From Mycoplana dimorpha (lineage in GTDB: Bacteria > Pseudomonadota > Alphaproteobacteria > Rhizobiales > Rhizobiaceae): 64,000 bases of DNA. The stretch covers positions 310,001 to 374,000 of the forward strand of contig NZ_PZZZ01000003.1 in NCBI RefSeq assembly GCF_003046475.1, read 5' to 3'. Shown in pieces: positions 1-8,551 of this stretch (its first letter is position 1; each line of letters starts with the position of its first letter). Under the pieces are notes generated by a model. That model did no database searches and was not told the DNA's origin. It saw only the letters and a list, made by a program, of their open reading frames with translations. Both the position numbers and the translations under genes were made by a program.

Positions 1-2
1 CG

Positions 3-1700
3 ATGATCATCGTCGCCTCGATCGCGCTGTCGATCATGGTGTCGAACCACATCGTCGTGCCGCTGGCGCTGCGGGCCGCCTCCACGGCAGACGAGGCCGG
101 CGAGCGCGACATCGCAAAGCTGCTGCTGCGCAGCCGCCGCATCTCGATTGCCGTGATGCTGCTGCTCGGCTTTCTCTATTTCTGGCTGACGCAAGGCTCC
201 GACGCGCTGGCGCCAATCGGGCTGATCTCGTTTGGCGGGGTCGCCCAGCTCCTGCCCGCCATGCTGGCGGCACTCTACTGGCGGACCGCGACGATGAAGG
301 GGGCGCTGGCGGGGATCTCGGCCGGCTTCGTCGTCTGGGCCTGGACGCTGTTCCTGCCGTCCTTCGCCACATTCAGCCCGGTGGTTGCCGAGGTGGTGGC
401 CAACGGACCCTGGGGCATCCGGGCCCTGCGCCCCGAGGCGCTGTTCGGCATGGAGGGCATGGATCCGCTGGTGCACTCGGTGTTCTGGAGCATGCTGACG
501 AATGTCACGATGCTGCTGTGTGGCTCGGCGCTGACCAGCCAGACTGCGCTGGAGCGGATCCAGGCGGCGCTGTTCGTCGACGTGTTCCGGCGCGCCCGGT
601 CGTTCAAGCCGCGCATCCTGCGCGGCTCCGCCAGCACCAGCGAGCTGTTCTTCGTGGCCGAGCGGGTTCTGGGCTGGAGCCGGGCGCGGGCGCTGTTTGA
701 TTCGGCCGGCGTGCCGCACCGGCAGACCACGCCCCAGCAGGGCGTTCCGGCCGACTTCATTGCCCGGCTGGAGCGCGAACTGGCCGGCTCGATCGGGTCG
801 GCGTCGGCGCATATCCTGCTGACCAAGGCGATTGCCGGCGATGCGATCTCGCTGGAGGAGATGATGCAGATCGCCGATGAAACCCAGCAGGCGATCGAAT
901 ATTCGCATGCGCTGGAGGTGAAGTCGCAGGAGCTGCATTCCACCGCCCAGCAGCTGAAGGAGGCGAATGCGCTGCTGAAGGAGCTGCATCAGCAGAAGGA
1001 CGAATTCCTGTCGCAGGTCAGCCACGAGGTGCGCACGCCGATGACCTCGATCCGCTCCTTTGCCGAAATCCTGATGGCGCCCGACGAACTCACGCCCGAA
1101 CAGCGGGCGCGCTTCATCACCACCATCCACAATGAGAGCGTGCGGCTGACGAAGCTGCTCGACGAAATCCTCGATCTCAGCGCGCTCGAGCAAGGCAAGC
1201 GCGACTGGGAGAACGTGCCGGTCGATGCGGAGGAGGTGCTCGAGCAGGCCATCGCCGTCTGCGAGGCGCTGGCGCGCAAGCGCAGCGTCTCGATCGAAAG
1301 CGGTGCGCGGGCCGGGAGCTGCATCGTGCCGGCCGATGCAGGCAGGCTGAGCCAGGTGTTCATCAACGTCATTGCCAACGCGATCTCGCACAACGATGCG
1401 ACCGATCCCGTGGTTCACATATCATCACGGCGCTGCGAGGCGGGCTATGTGGTCGATATTTCCGACAACGGCCCGGGCATTCCGGCCATGTACCACAAGA
1501 CGATCTTCGACAAGTTCGTCCGGGCCGAGCCGGACGGCATGCCCGATTCGCAAGGGCTGGGGCTTGGTCTGAACATCAGCCACAAGATCGTCGGCAAGCT
1601 GAACGGGCGACTGGAACTGACCAAGGGCGTGCTGCCGGGCGCCTGCTTCCGGATAACCCTGCCGACCTTGCGGGCGGCGGAGATTGTCGCGGTGCCCTAG
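3..1700 (+). CDS. CrbS-like SLC5/STAC sensor histidine kinase (5' partial)
   Basis: The frame is open to the window edge, so the gene starts upstream; 565 codons are visible. The N-terminal part (about residues 1-180) is the end of a sodium/solute symporter (SLC5) membrane domain with several hydrophobic helices. A STAC-like linker follows (about 185-300), then a coiled-coil run (about 300-335) and a histidine kinase core. The H-box SHEVRTPM puts the phospho-acceptor at visible His341; the N-box lies near residue 452; the G-boxes DNGPGIP and GLGLGLNI follow. No receiver domain is attached. This architecture is that of CrbS, the acetate-switch kinase that with CrbR controls acs. The presence of acsA 7 kb downstream fits, but no CrbR-like regulator is in view and may lie upstream. 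It ends 6 bp from the convergent ScfR-type gene. Confidence 0.85.
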   Translation: MIIVASIALSIMVSNHIVVPLALRAASTADEAGERDIAKLLLRSRRISIAVMLLLGFLYFWLTQGSDALAPIGLISFGGVAQLLPAMLAALYWRTATMKGALAGISAGFVVWAWTLFLPSFATFSPVVAEVVANGPWGIRALRPEALFGMEGMDPLVHSVFWSMLTNVTMLLCGSALTSQTALERIQAALFVDVFRRARSFKPRILRGSASTSELFFVAERVLGWSRARALFDSAGVPHRQTTPQQGVPADFIARLERELAGSIGSASAHILLTKAIAGDAISLEEMMQIADETQQAIEYSHALEVKSQELHSTAQQLKEANALLKELHQQKDEFLSQVSHEVRTPMTSIRSFAEILMAPDELTPEQRARFITTIHNESVRLTKLLDEILDLSALEQGKRDWENVPVDAEEVLEQAIAVCEALARKRSVSIESGARAGSCIVPADAGRLSQVFINVIANAISHNDATDPVVHISSRRCEAGYVVDISDNGPGIPAMYHKTIFDKFVRAEPDGMPDSQGLGLGLNISHKIVGKLNGRLELTKGVLPGACFRITLPTLRAAEIVAVP

Positions 1701-1706
1701 GCCGGC

Positions 1707-3224
1707 TCAGGCCGGGATCTCCTGCCGGTGGGCGCAGCTCAGGCGCGGGCAGGGGACGCAGGACGGCCCGACCTCGACCGGGGCGCCACCGAGATCCAGC
1801 CCGTCGCCATAGACGGTGCGATCGGCGTGGACGACGTCGCAGGCCAGCATGATCGAGAATGTCAGCGGCTTCTGGCCGAACCGGGCGGCGTGCTTGGACA
1901 CGGTCCTCGCCACCAGCAGGAATCGCCCGCCGCCCGGAAAGACGGAGACCTGCCGCACCACGCCACTGGTCGCGAACGCATCATAGATCGGCCACAACGG
2001 GCAGCCGTGGCCGAAGCCCGGTATCGTCAGGCCGGGCAGCGGAAAGCGCTTGGTGAGGCGCCCGGAGCGATCGGCGCGCAGAAAGCCGAAGGGCAGGCCT
2101 TCGCGGCCCTTGCCGCGCAGCGTCACCAGCCGGTGCGCGGCCTGCTCGAAGCTGACGCCGGCGAGCACGCTCAGCAGCTCGACGTCATAGCGGTTCTCCT
2201 CCGCCATGCCCAGGAACGCGTCATAGGGCATCATGATGGCGCCGGCGACATAGGAGGAAAGCGCGCGCAGGGCGAGCCCCCTGGCCTCCTCGGTGGACAG
2301 TTCGAGGCGGTGCATGGTTTGCCCGAGGCTTTCGGCGGAGGCGTGCGAGGCGTAGGCGCGCAGCATGCGGAATATCCGGGCCGGGCGGGGCGTGGTGTCC
2401 GGGAACACGAGCTCGGGCGTGCCCGGATCGGCGCTGCCGCCGATGCGGCACGCAATCCCGAACCGCCGCTCCAGTGCCGCCGCAAGCGGTTGTTCCGCGA
2501 TCGGGCCGGTACCGGCAATTTCCCCGCGCAGGGCTTCGGCGATCGTCTCCAGCTCGGGAAAATGGTTGTTGTGGGCGATGATCGCCTCGTCCACTTCCCT
2601 GATCGGCGAGACCGGGCGCTGGCGGGCGGAGGTCTGGTCGAAATAGGCGAGCAGGCTCTGCGTGGTCGGAACCAGCTCGCGCGCCTCGGTATTGATGGTG
2701 GTGATGAAGCGCCGGCGTTCCTCCTCGGTGATGTCCGGGATGTCGGCAAGGATTTCGGCGCCGGACTTGATGCCGGCGATGCGGTTCAGGATCTCGTGCA
2801 GCATTTCCGACAGCAGCGGATCCGACTTCAGCCGGTGCCGGAGCGTTTCGATCTCCATCGTGGCGTCGGCATAGGCGCGGTGAAGGCGGGCGAGTGCCGT
2901 CCCCGCGTCCGGAAAGCGGGCGACGAGGTCGCGAACCGCCTGGGGCTCGATCTCGATTCCGCGCATCAGCGGCTCCGCCATCAGGTCGCCGATCGCGGCG
3001 ATGGTGCGGGCCTCGCTCTCGCCGGACAGATGCTCCAGATCGATGCCCAGCCGCTCGCCGATGCGCAGCAGCAGCTTGCCGCCGATGCTGCGCTTGTTGT
3101 TCTCGATGAGGTTGAGATAGCTGGCCGAGATCCCCAGCATGCGAGCCAGGGCCACCTGCGACAGACCGGCGGCGATGCGCTTGCGCCGGATGCGGGCCCC
3201 GATCGGCGTCCTGAATTTGACCAT
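1707..3224 (-). CDS. XRE-family short-chain acyl (ScfR/RamB-type) regulator with a DHp-like insert
   Basis: This 505-residue regulator has an XRE helix-turn-helix at about 8-65 (GLSQVALARMLGIS, then SYLNLIENNKRSI). A degenerate M78/IrrE-like region without HExxH (about 205-320) and a C-terminal ScfR domain follow, ending in a cysteine-rich tail (GPSCVPCPRLSC). Family members (RamB, PccR, ScfR) sense acyl-CoA or short-chain acids and control acetate, glyoxylate or propionate genes. It is somewhat longer than my recollection of the family (about 470). The extra part, residues 138-188, aligns without gaps to the DHp helices of the convergent kinase gene, with His143 matching the phospho-acceptor. 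The start codon directly abuts a 15-bp palindrome, and there is no clear Shine-Dalgarno sequence, which suggests autoregulation. The family call is firm; the ligand is unknown. Confidence 0.85.
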   Translation of the reverse strand: MVKFRTPIGARIRRKRIAAGLSQVALARMLGISASYLNLIENNKRSIGGKLLLRIGERLGIDLEHLSGESEARTIAAIGDLMAEPLMRGIEIEPQAVRDLVARFPDAGTALARLHRAYADATMEIETLRHRLKSDPLLSEMLHEILNRIAGIKSGAEILADIPDITEEERRRFITTINTEARELVPTTQSLLAYFDQTSARQRPVSPIREVDEAIIAHNNHFPELETIAEALRGEIAGTGPIAEQPLAAALERRFGIACRIGGSADPGTPELVFPDTTPRPARIFRMLRAYASHASAESLGQTMHRLELSTEEARGLALRALSSYVAGAIMMPYDAFLGMAEENRYDVELLSVLAGVSFEQAAHRLVTLRGKGREGLPFGFLRADRSGRLTKRFPLPGLTIPGFGHGCPLWPIYDAFATSGVVRQVSVFPGGGRFLLVARTVSKHAARFGQKPLTFSIMLACDVVHADRTVYGDGLDLGGAPVEVGPSCVPCPRLSCAHRQEIPA

Positions 3225-3239
3225 TGTAAATTCTTTACA
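3225..3239. promoter_or_regulatory. Palindrome abutting the ScfR-type start codon
   Basis: TGTAAA-TTC-TTTACA is a perfect 6-bp inverted repeat with a 3-bp spacer, immediately upstream of the reverse-strand ATG. It lies in an AT-rich gap between GC-rich genes. Family members autoregulate through palindromic AT-rich sites, so an autoregulatory operator that also covers the ribosome-binding region is inferred. Confidence 0.5.
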
Positions 3240-3277
3240 GGTTTGAATTTACCAATTCGCGCTTTGTGACAAAATCG

Positions 3278-3299
3278 ATAAGTAAAGTCAAATACTTAT
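3278..3299. promoter_or_regulatory. Second palindrome upstream of the ABC importer operon
   Basis: ATAAGTA and TACTTAT form a perfect 7-bp inverted repeat separated by 8 bp. It sits in the 143-bp divergent gap between the ScfR-type regulator and the substrate-binding protein gene, about 70 bp before the latter's start. The position suits an operator for the importer operon, but the sequence differs from the first palindrome, so a different protein could bind. Confidence 0.4.
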
Positions 3300-3367
3300 T
3301 GAGAATATAACATTCTGTGACAGTCTCTTGCCGCGACCCGAAGACTCGGCCGCGTGGAGGAGATGAA

Positions 3368-4711
3368 ATGACCAACTTTCGGACCAACAGGCGAGGCCTG
3401 CTCAAGGGGGCCGGCGCCGGCATCGTCGCGCTCAGCACGCCTCATATATTCACCAAGGGCGCCTGGGCGCAGAATTTCTGCAACGACCCGACCAGTGGCA
3501 AGATCGTTTTCGGCTTCAACGTGCCGCAGACCGGCTCCTATGCCGAAGAGGGGCTGGAGCAGCTCAAGGCCTACGAACTGGCGGTCAAGCACATCAACGG
3601 CGAAGGGGACGGCGGCCTGCTGAACACCCTGAAGCCCGCGGCGCTGAAGGGCAACGGCGTGCTCGGCCGCAAGGTCGAATACGTGACCGGCGACACCCAG
3701 ACCAACACCGACGCCGCCCGCGACGGGGCACGGCGCATGATCGAGCGCGACAAGGCCATCATGGTCACCGGTTCGGTCACCTCCGGCGAGGCGATCGCCC
3801 AGCAGAGCCTGTGCCAGGAAATGGGCGTCATCTACATGTCCGGCCTGACGCACTCCAACGACACCACCGGCAAGGACAAGCGCCGCTACGGCTTCCGGCA
3901 CTTCTTCAACGCCTACCAGTCGGGCGTCGCCATCGCGCCGTTCCTTGCCAAGGAATACGGCACCGACCGGCGGGCCTATCACCTGACCGCCGACTACACC
4001 TGGGGCTGGACGCAGGAGGAATCGATCAAGAACGCCACCGAGGCGCTCGGCTGGGAAACGGTGGCAACCGTGCGAACCCCGCTCGGCCTCGGCGACTACT
4101 CGCAGTATCTCACCCCGGTGCTGAACTCCGGCGCCGACGTGCTGATCCTCAACCACTACGGCCACGACATGGTCAACTCGCTGCCGCAGGCGGTGCAGTT
4201 CGGCCTGCGCGAGCGGCAGGCCAACGGCAAGAACTTCGAGATCGTTGTGCCGATGTTCTCCGAATTGATGGCGGTGGGCGCGGGCGAAGCGGTGAAGGGC
4301 ATCATCGGCACCTCGAACTGGCAGTGGTCGCTGGACGACGAGGGCACCAAGGCCTTCACCAAGTCCTATGGCGAGGCCTATGGCCAGCCGCCGTCGCAGT
4401 CGGCCCACACCGGCTATGTGCAGGCCATCCTCTACGCTGACGCTGTGGAGCGGGCCGGCACTTTCTATCCGCCGGAAGTCATCAAGGCGCTCGAGGGCTT
4501 CGAGTTCGATGGCATGGGCAACGGCCGCACCGTCTACCGCGACACCGACCACCAGTGCTTCAAGGAGGTCCTGGTGGTGCGCGGCAACGAGAACCCGTCC
4601 AGCCGCTTCGACGTGCTCAACGTGATCGGCCGGACGCCGCGCGAGGACGTCACCTATGACGCCTCGATCTTCGGCGGCGAGCTCGGGCCATACGAACCCA
4701 ACAAGTGCTGA
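3368..4711 (+). CDS. Branched-chain amino acid/urea-type ABC importer substrate-binding protein
   Basis: This is a 447-residue periplasmic binding protein of the LivJ/UrtA (type I fold) family. The ATG at 3368 is chosen because GGAGGAGAT lies just before it and it yields a proper export signal. That signal has the twin-arginine pattern TNRRGLLKGAG, a hydrophobic stretch and a cleavage site near GAWA-QN, so Tat export is likely. The first mature motif, KIVFGFNVPQTGSYAEEG, is the usual ligand-pocket entry strand. It heads a five-gene importer operon (binding protein, two permeases, two ATPases) that runs into acsA. Ligand specificity cannot be read from the sequence; the regulators and acsA suggest a short-chain acid or a compound that yields acetate. 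Confidence 0.85.
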   Translation: MTNFRTNRRGLLKGAGAGIVALSTPHIFTKGAWAQNFCNDPTSGKIVFGFNVPQTGSYAEEGLEQLKAYELAVKHINGEGDGGLLNTLKPAALKGNGVLGRKVEYVTGDTQTNTDAARDGARRMIERDKAIMVTGSVTSGEAIAQQSLCQEMGVIYMSGLTHSNDTTGKDKRRYGFRHFFNAYQSGVAIAPFLAKEYGTDRRAYHLTADYTWGWTQEESIKNATEALGWETVATVRTPLGLGDYSQYLTPVLNSGADVLILNHYGHDMVNSLPQAVQFGLRERQANGKNFEIVVPMFSELMAVGAGEAVKGIIGTSNWQWSLDDEGTKAFTKSYGEAYGQPPSQSAHTGYVQAILYADAVERAGTFYPPEVIKALEGFEFDGMGNGRTVYRDTDHQCFKEVLVVRGNENPSSRFDVLNVIGRTPREDVTYDASIFGGELGPYEPNKC

Positions 4712-4815
4712 CCAAGGCATCGGCCTCCGCCCCGCCTGCCGTACGCGGGCGGGGCGGAGGCGCTCTGCCCCTGGAATTCGCAATGCACACCGTCTCGCAT
4801 CGAAGGGTTACTTAG

Positions 4816-5844
4816 ATGAACGTGTTCCTGGCCCAGCTGCTCAACGGGCTGGACAAGGGCGGCGCCTACGCGCTGATCGCCCTTGGCCTCACACTGGTTT
4901 TCGGCACGCTCGGCGTCGTCAATTTCGCCCACGGCGCGCTGTTCATGCTCGGCTGCTTCTGCGCCGTCACCTTCCGCTACCTCATCACCCTCGAGACGGT
5001 CACCATCGACCCGGAGAAGCTGTCGCCCTGGGGCTCGCCGGTCGAGGTGCGCACGCCGCTGGTGCAGAACTGGTTCGGCGACTTCGGCGCGGTGCTGGTC
5101 GACTATTCGGTGCCGATCTCGATCCTGCTCGCCATTCCGGCGATGCTGATCATCGGCATCGCAATGGAGCGCGGCCTCATCAAGCATTTCTACAAGCGCA
5201 GCCATGCCGAGCAGATCCTCGTCACCTTCGGGCTTGCCATCGTGCTGCAGGAGATCGTCAGGAGCTTCTTCGGCGCCAACCCGGTGCCGCAGCCGATCCC
5301 GTCCGATCTGCGCGGCGCGGCCGACATCGGCGTCTGGTTCGGCATGGCGGCCCATACGCTGACCTATCCGTGGTGGCGGCTGATCTACCTGCTGTTTTCC
5401 GCCGTGGTCATCGGCGGCGTGTTCGCGTTCCTGCAATTCACCACGTTCGGCATGGTGGTGCGCGCCGGCATGGCCGATCGGGAGACCGTCGGGCTGATGG
5501 GCATCGACATCGACCGGCGCTTCACCATCGTCTTCGGGCTCGCGGCGGTGGTGGCGGGGGTTGCCGGCGTCATGTACACGCCGCTGCTGGCGCCCAACTA
5601 CCACCTCGGCATGGACTTCCTGGTCCTGAGCTTCGTCGTCGTCGTGGTCGGCGGCATGGGCTCGCTGCCCGGCGCGGTCGCGGCCGGCTTCCTGCTCGGC
5701 ATCCTGCAGTCCTTCGCCTCGATGACCGAGGTGAAATCCCTCATCCCCGGCATCGACCAGGTCATCATCTATCTCGTCGCAGTCGTCATCCTGCTCGTGC
5801 GTCCGCGCGGCCTGATGGGACGGCGCGGAATCATGGAGAACTGA
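4816..5844 (+). CDS. LivH-type inner-membrane permease
   Basis: This 342-residue hydrophobic protein belongs to the branched-chain amino acid/urea permease family (LivH/UrtB side). It starts with the family hallmark (NGLDKGGAYALIALGLTLVFG, then GVVNFAHGALFMLG) and has about eight membrane segments. The conserved cytoplasmic loop GADRETVGLMGID-like region (AGMADRETVGLMGIDI) contacts the ATPase. An insertion of about 40 residues between the first helices (around residues 57-95) is longer than in E. coli LivH. It lies 104 bp after the binding protein gene and 6 bp before the second permease, with which it forms the channel heterodimer. Confidence 0.85.
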   Translation: MNVFLAQLLNGLDKGGAYALIALGLTLVFGTLGVVNFAHGALFMLGCFCAVTFRYLITLETVTIDPEKLSPWGSPVEVRTPLVQNWFGDFGAVLVDYSVPISILLAIPAMLIIGIAMERGLIKHFYKRSHAEQILVTFGLAIVLQEIVRSFFGANPVPQPIPSDLRGAADIGVWFGMAAHTLTYPWWRLIYLLFSAVVIGGVFAFLQFTTFGMVVRAGMADRETVGLMGIDIDRRFTIVFGLAAVVAGVAGVMYTPLLAPNYHLGMDFLVLSFVVVVVGGMGSLPGAVAAGFLLGILQSFASMTEVKSLIPGIDQVIIYLVAVVILLVRPRGLMGRRGIMEN

Positions 5845-5850
5845 TCCACC

Positions 5851-6993
5851 ATGTTCTCGCTTTCTCGCAAGGACCTTGCCGCACTCGCAGTGTTCGCTGC
5901 CGTGGTGCTGACCATGCCGATCTGGCTGGCGCCCTTTGGCGCCGCCTATCCCGGCCTCATGCAGAAGTTCGCGATCTACGCGATCTTCGCGATCGGCTTC
6001 AACATCCTGTTCGGGCTCACCGGATACCTTTCGTTCGGCCATGCCGCCTTCCTCGGGGTGGGTTCCTACACGACCGTCTGGTCGTTCAAGCTGCTCAGCA
6101 TGGACATCGGGCCGGCGATGCTGTTCGCGATTATCGTCAGCGGGGTGTTCGCGCTGTTGATCGGCTATTTCAGCCTGCGCCGCACCGGCATCTATTTCTC
6201 GATCCTGACGCTGGCCTTCGCCCAGATGAGCTACAGCCTCGCCTATTCGGTGCTCACGCCGATCACCAACGGCGAGACGGGCCTGCTTCTGGCGCGGGAC
6301 GATCCGCGGCACCTCGATGCCTTGTTCGGCGCGCAGGCAACCGCGGCCGGGCTGCCGCAGCCGACACTGTTCGGCATGTCCGTGACCGGCTACACCGGTT
6401 TCTATCTCTGCGCCGTCATCCTGATCATCGCGTTCTATCTGTCGCAGAAGATCTTCGCCTCGCCGTTCGGCATGGCGCTGCGCGGCATCAAGTCCAACCA
6501 GACCCGGATGAACTACACCGGCTTCAACACCCGGCCCTACATGCTGGCGGCCTTCGTCATCTCCGGCATGTTCGCCGGCCTGGCGGGCGCGCTGCTGTCC
6601 ATCACCGATCCGCTCGCCGGTGCCGAACGGATGAAGTGGACCGAATCCGGCAACGTGGTCCTCATGACCATCCTCGGCGGCGTCGGAACCCTGTTCGGGC
6701 CGGTGATCGGCGCCTGGCTGATCAAGTATTTCGAGAACATCTTCTCCGCCATCAACACCAACATGCTGAACGGCCTCTTCTCGTTCCTGCCCGATGGCGT
6801 GCAAACCTTTGTCGTTACCGTGCTCTCCAAGTTCGTCGGCGAGGGCTGGCACCTCACGCTCGGCCTGATGTTCGTGTTGATCGTGGTCTTCCTGCCGGGC
6901 GGGCTGGTGGAGGGCTTCCACCGCCTCATGGTGCGTCTGAAACGACAGAAGGCGACGCCGGACGGCGTCACCTCGGTCCAGCCGGCGGAATAG
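5851..6993 (+). CDS. LivM-type inner-membrane permease
   Basis: This 380-residue permease is the second channel subunit. Family features are the [20 protein letters not shown] segment, [13 protein letters not shown], and the late loop [20 protein letters not shown], all typical of LivM/UrtC. It has about ten hydrophobic segments and a short basic C-terminal tail. Residues 140-175 ([21 protein letters not shown] region) form a periplasmic loop longer than usual. It starts 6 bp after the first permease and ends 9 bp before the first ATPase, so all subunits are likely co-translated. Confidence 0.85.
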   Translation: MFSLSRKDLAALAVFAAVVLTMPIWLAPFGAAYPGLMQKFAIYAIFAIGFNILFGLTGYLSFGHAAFLGVGSYTTVWSFKLLSMDIGPAMLFAIIVSGVFALLIGYFSLRRTGIYFSILTLAFAQMSYSLAYSVLTPITNGETGLLLARDDPRHLDALFGAQATAAGLPQPTLFGMSVTGYTGFYLCAVILIIAFYLSQKIFASPFGMALRGIKSNQTRMNYTGFNTRPYMLAAFVISGMFAGLAGALLSITDPLAGAERMKWTESGNVVLMTILGGVGTLFGPVIGAWLIKYFENIFSAINTNMLNGLFSFLPDGVQTFVVTVLSKFVGEGWHLTLGLMFVLIVVFLPGGLVEGFHRLMVRLKRQKATPDGVTSVQPAE

Positions 6994-7002
6994 GAGCGCG
7001 CC

Positions 7003-7776
7003 ATGATCGAAGCAACGCCCAACATCATCCTGCACGCGGCCGACGTTCACAAGAATTTCGGCGGCCTGCGGGCCCTCTCCGACATCGACCTGCAGATCGA
7101 GGAGGGCAAGACCCACGCCATCATCGGCCCGAACGGTGCCGGCAAGTCGACGCTGCTCAACGTCATCATCGGCCGCATTCCGCCCAGCAGCGGCGCGGTC
7201 GTCTTCGACGGCACCGTGCTGACCGGCAAGGCGCCGCACGAGATCAACCAGCTCGGCATTTCGCGGGTGTTCCAGACGCCGGAAATCTTCCCCGACCTGC
7301 CGGTGCTGCACAATGTCATGGCGCCCGCCTTTGCCCGGCGCGACGGCGCCTTCCGCGTCAACTTGCTGCGCAGCATCGATTCGGAGCGGCAGATCCGCCA
7401 GGAGGCGGAAGACATTCTCGACGATATCGGCCTGCACGGCCGCCGCGGCGATCATGCCGGTTCGCTGTCGCGCGGCGACAAGCGCCGGCTGGAACTGGCC
7501 ATGTGCCTGATCCAGCGGCCGCGGCTGCTGCTGCTCGACGAGCCGACGGCCGGCATGAGCCGGCACGACACCAACACCACCATCGAGCTTCTGCGCAAGA
7601 TCAAGTCCAGCGGCATGACCAAGGTCATCATCGAACACGACATGCACGTCGTCTTCTCGCTGGCCGACCGGATCTCCGTCCTGGCGCAGGGCCGCATCAT
7701 CGCGTCGGGCCTTCCCCAAGAGATCAAGGAAGACCCGCGCGTGCAGCAAGCCTATCTGGGCGGGAGCGTGCAATGA
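7003..7776 (+). CDS. LivG-type ABC importer ATPase
   Basis: This 257-residue ATP-binding subunit has Walker A GPNGAGKST near residue 43, the Q-loop at SRVFQTPEIF, a signature-like LSRGDKRRLELAM, and Walker B LLLLDEPTAGMS followed by the H-loop IIEHDMHVVF. The signature departs from canonical LSGGQ (LSRGD), as happens in urea/amide-type LivG relatives. Its stop overlaps the start of the second ATPase (ATGA), which indicates translational coupling. It works as half of the ATPase heterodimer. Confidence 0.88.
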   Translation: MIEATPNIILHAADVHKNFGGLRALSDIDLQIEEGKTHAIIGPNGAGKSTLLNVIIGRIPPSSGAVVFDGTVLTGKAPHEINQLGISRVFQTPEIFPDLPVLHNVMAPAFARRDGAFRVNLLRSIDSERQIRQEAEDILDDIGLHGRRGDHAGSLSRGDKRRLELAMCLIQRPRLLLLDEPTAGMSRHDTNTTIELLRKIKSSGMTKVIIEHDMHVVFSLADRISVLAQGRIIASGLPQEIKEDPRVQQAYLGGSVQ

Positions 7777-8537
7777 ACGACGTCGCGATGAAACGGGAAG
7801 CGATTTCGGCCGCCACCGAGTCTGATCCATCCAAGGCCTTTTTCGCGGTGCGCGATGTCCATGCCTATTACGGCGAGAGCTACATCGTCCAGGGCGTCAC
7901 CCTCGACGTGAGGAAGGGCGAGATCCTGGCGCTGCTCGGCCGCAACGGCGCCGGCAAGACCTCGACCTTGCGCACCATTGCGCGGATGGACAATCCGGCG
8001 CTGCGCTCCGGCCAAATCTGGCTGGAGGGGCAGCCGCTGCACGCCATGAAGTCCTGGCAGGCGGCGCAGGCCGGCGTCCAGCTGGTGCCGGAAGACCGCC
8101 GGATCATCCCCGGCATGACGGTGGAGGAGAATCTGGTGCTGGCGCAGGTGGCGCCCGGCCACGGCATGTCGCTCGACGAGCTCTACGAGCATTTCCCGCG
8201 GCTGGCCGAACGACGCAAGCAGGAGGCCGTCACGATGTCCGGCGGCGAGCAGCAGATGCTGGCGGTCGCCCGGGCGCTGGCGCGGGAGGTGAAACTGCTC
8301 TTGCTTGACGAGCCCTACGAGGGGCTGGCGCCGGTCATCGTCAAGGAGATCGAGCGCATCGTCGAACAGATCAAGGAGCGTGGCATCACCACCATCATCG
8401 TGGAGCAGAACGCCATCGCCGCGCTCAGGCTGGCCGATCGCGCCGTGATCCTCGACACGGGCGAACTCGTCTTTGCCGGCTCTGCCAAGGAGCTGCTCGA
8501 AAGCGAGGAGCTCCGCAACGAATATCTGGCGATCTGA
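7773..8537 (+). CDS. LivF-type ABC importer ATPase
   Basis: This 254-residue ATP-binding subunit starts at the ATG that overlaps the previous stop by four bases. It has Walker [11 protein letters not shown], the signature [15 protein letters not shown], Walker [14 protein letters not shown] and H-loop IIVEQN. An extended N-terminus of about 25 residues precedes the ABC core ([16 protein letters not shown]). It closes the importer operon, with acsA starting 14 bp later, so transport and acetyl-CoA formation are probably transcribed together. Confidence 0.88.
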   Translation: MNDVAMKREAISAATESDPSKAFFAVRDVHAYYGESYIVQGVTLDVRKGEILALLGRNGAGKTSTLRTIARMDNPALRSGQIWLEGQPLHAMKSWQAAQAGVQLVPEDRRIIPGMTVEENLVLAQVAPGHGMSLDELYEHFPRLAERRKQEAVTMSGGEQQMLAVARALAREVKLLLLDEPYEGLAPVIVKEIERIVEQIKERGITTIIVEQNAIAALRLADRAVILDTGELVFAGSAKELLESEELRNEYLAI

Positions 8538-8551
8538 GGCGAGGGAGAAGC

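Noticed and set aside
4654-7830. 1058-codon reverse-strand frame opposite the ABC importer genes
   Set aside because: It lies opposite well-supported permease and ATPase genes, its translation is rich in Asp/His/Arg/Gln as expected for an antisense frame in GC-rich DNA, and no domain is recognisable.
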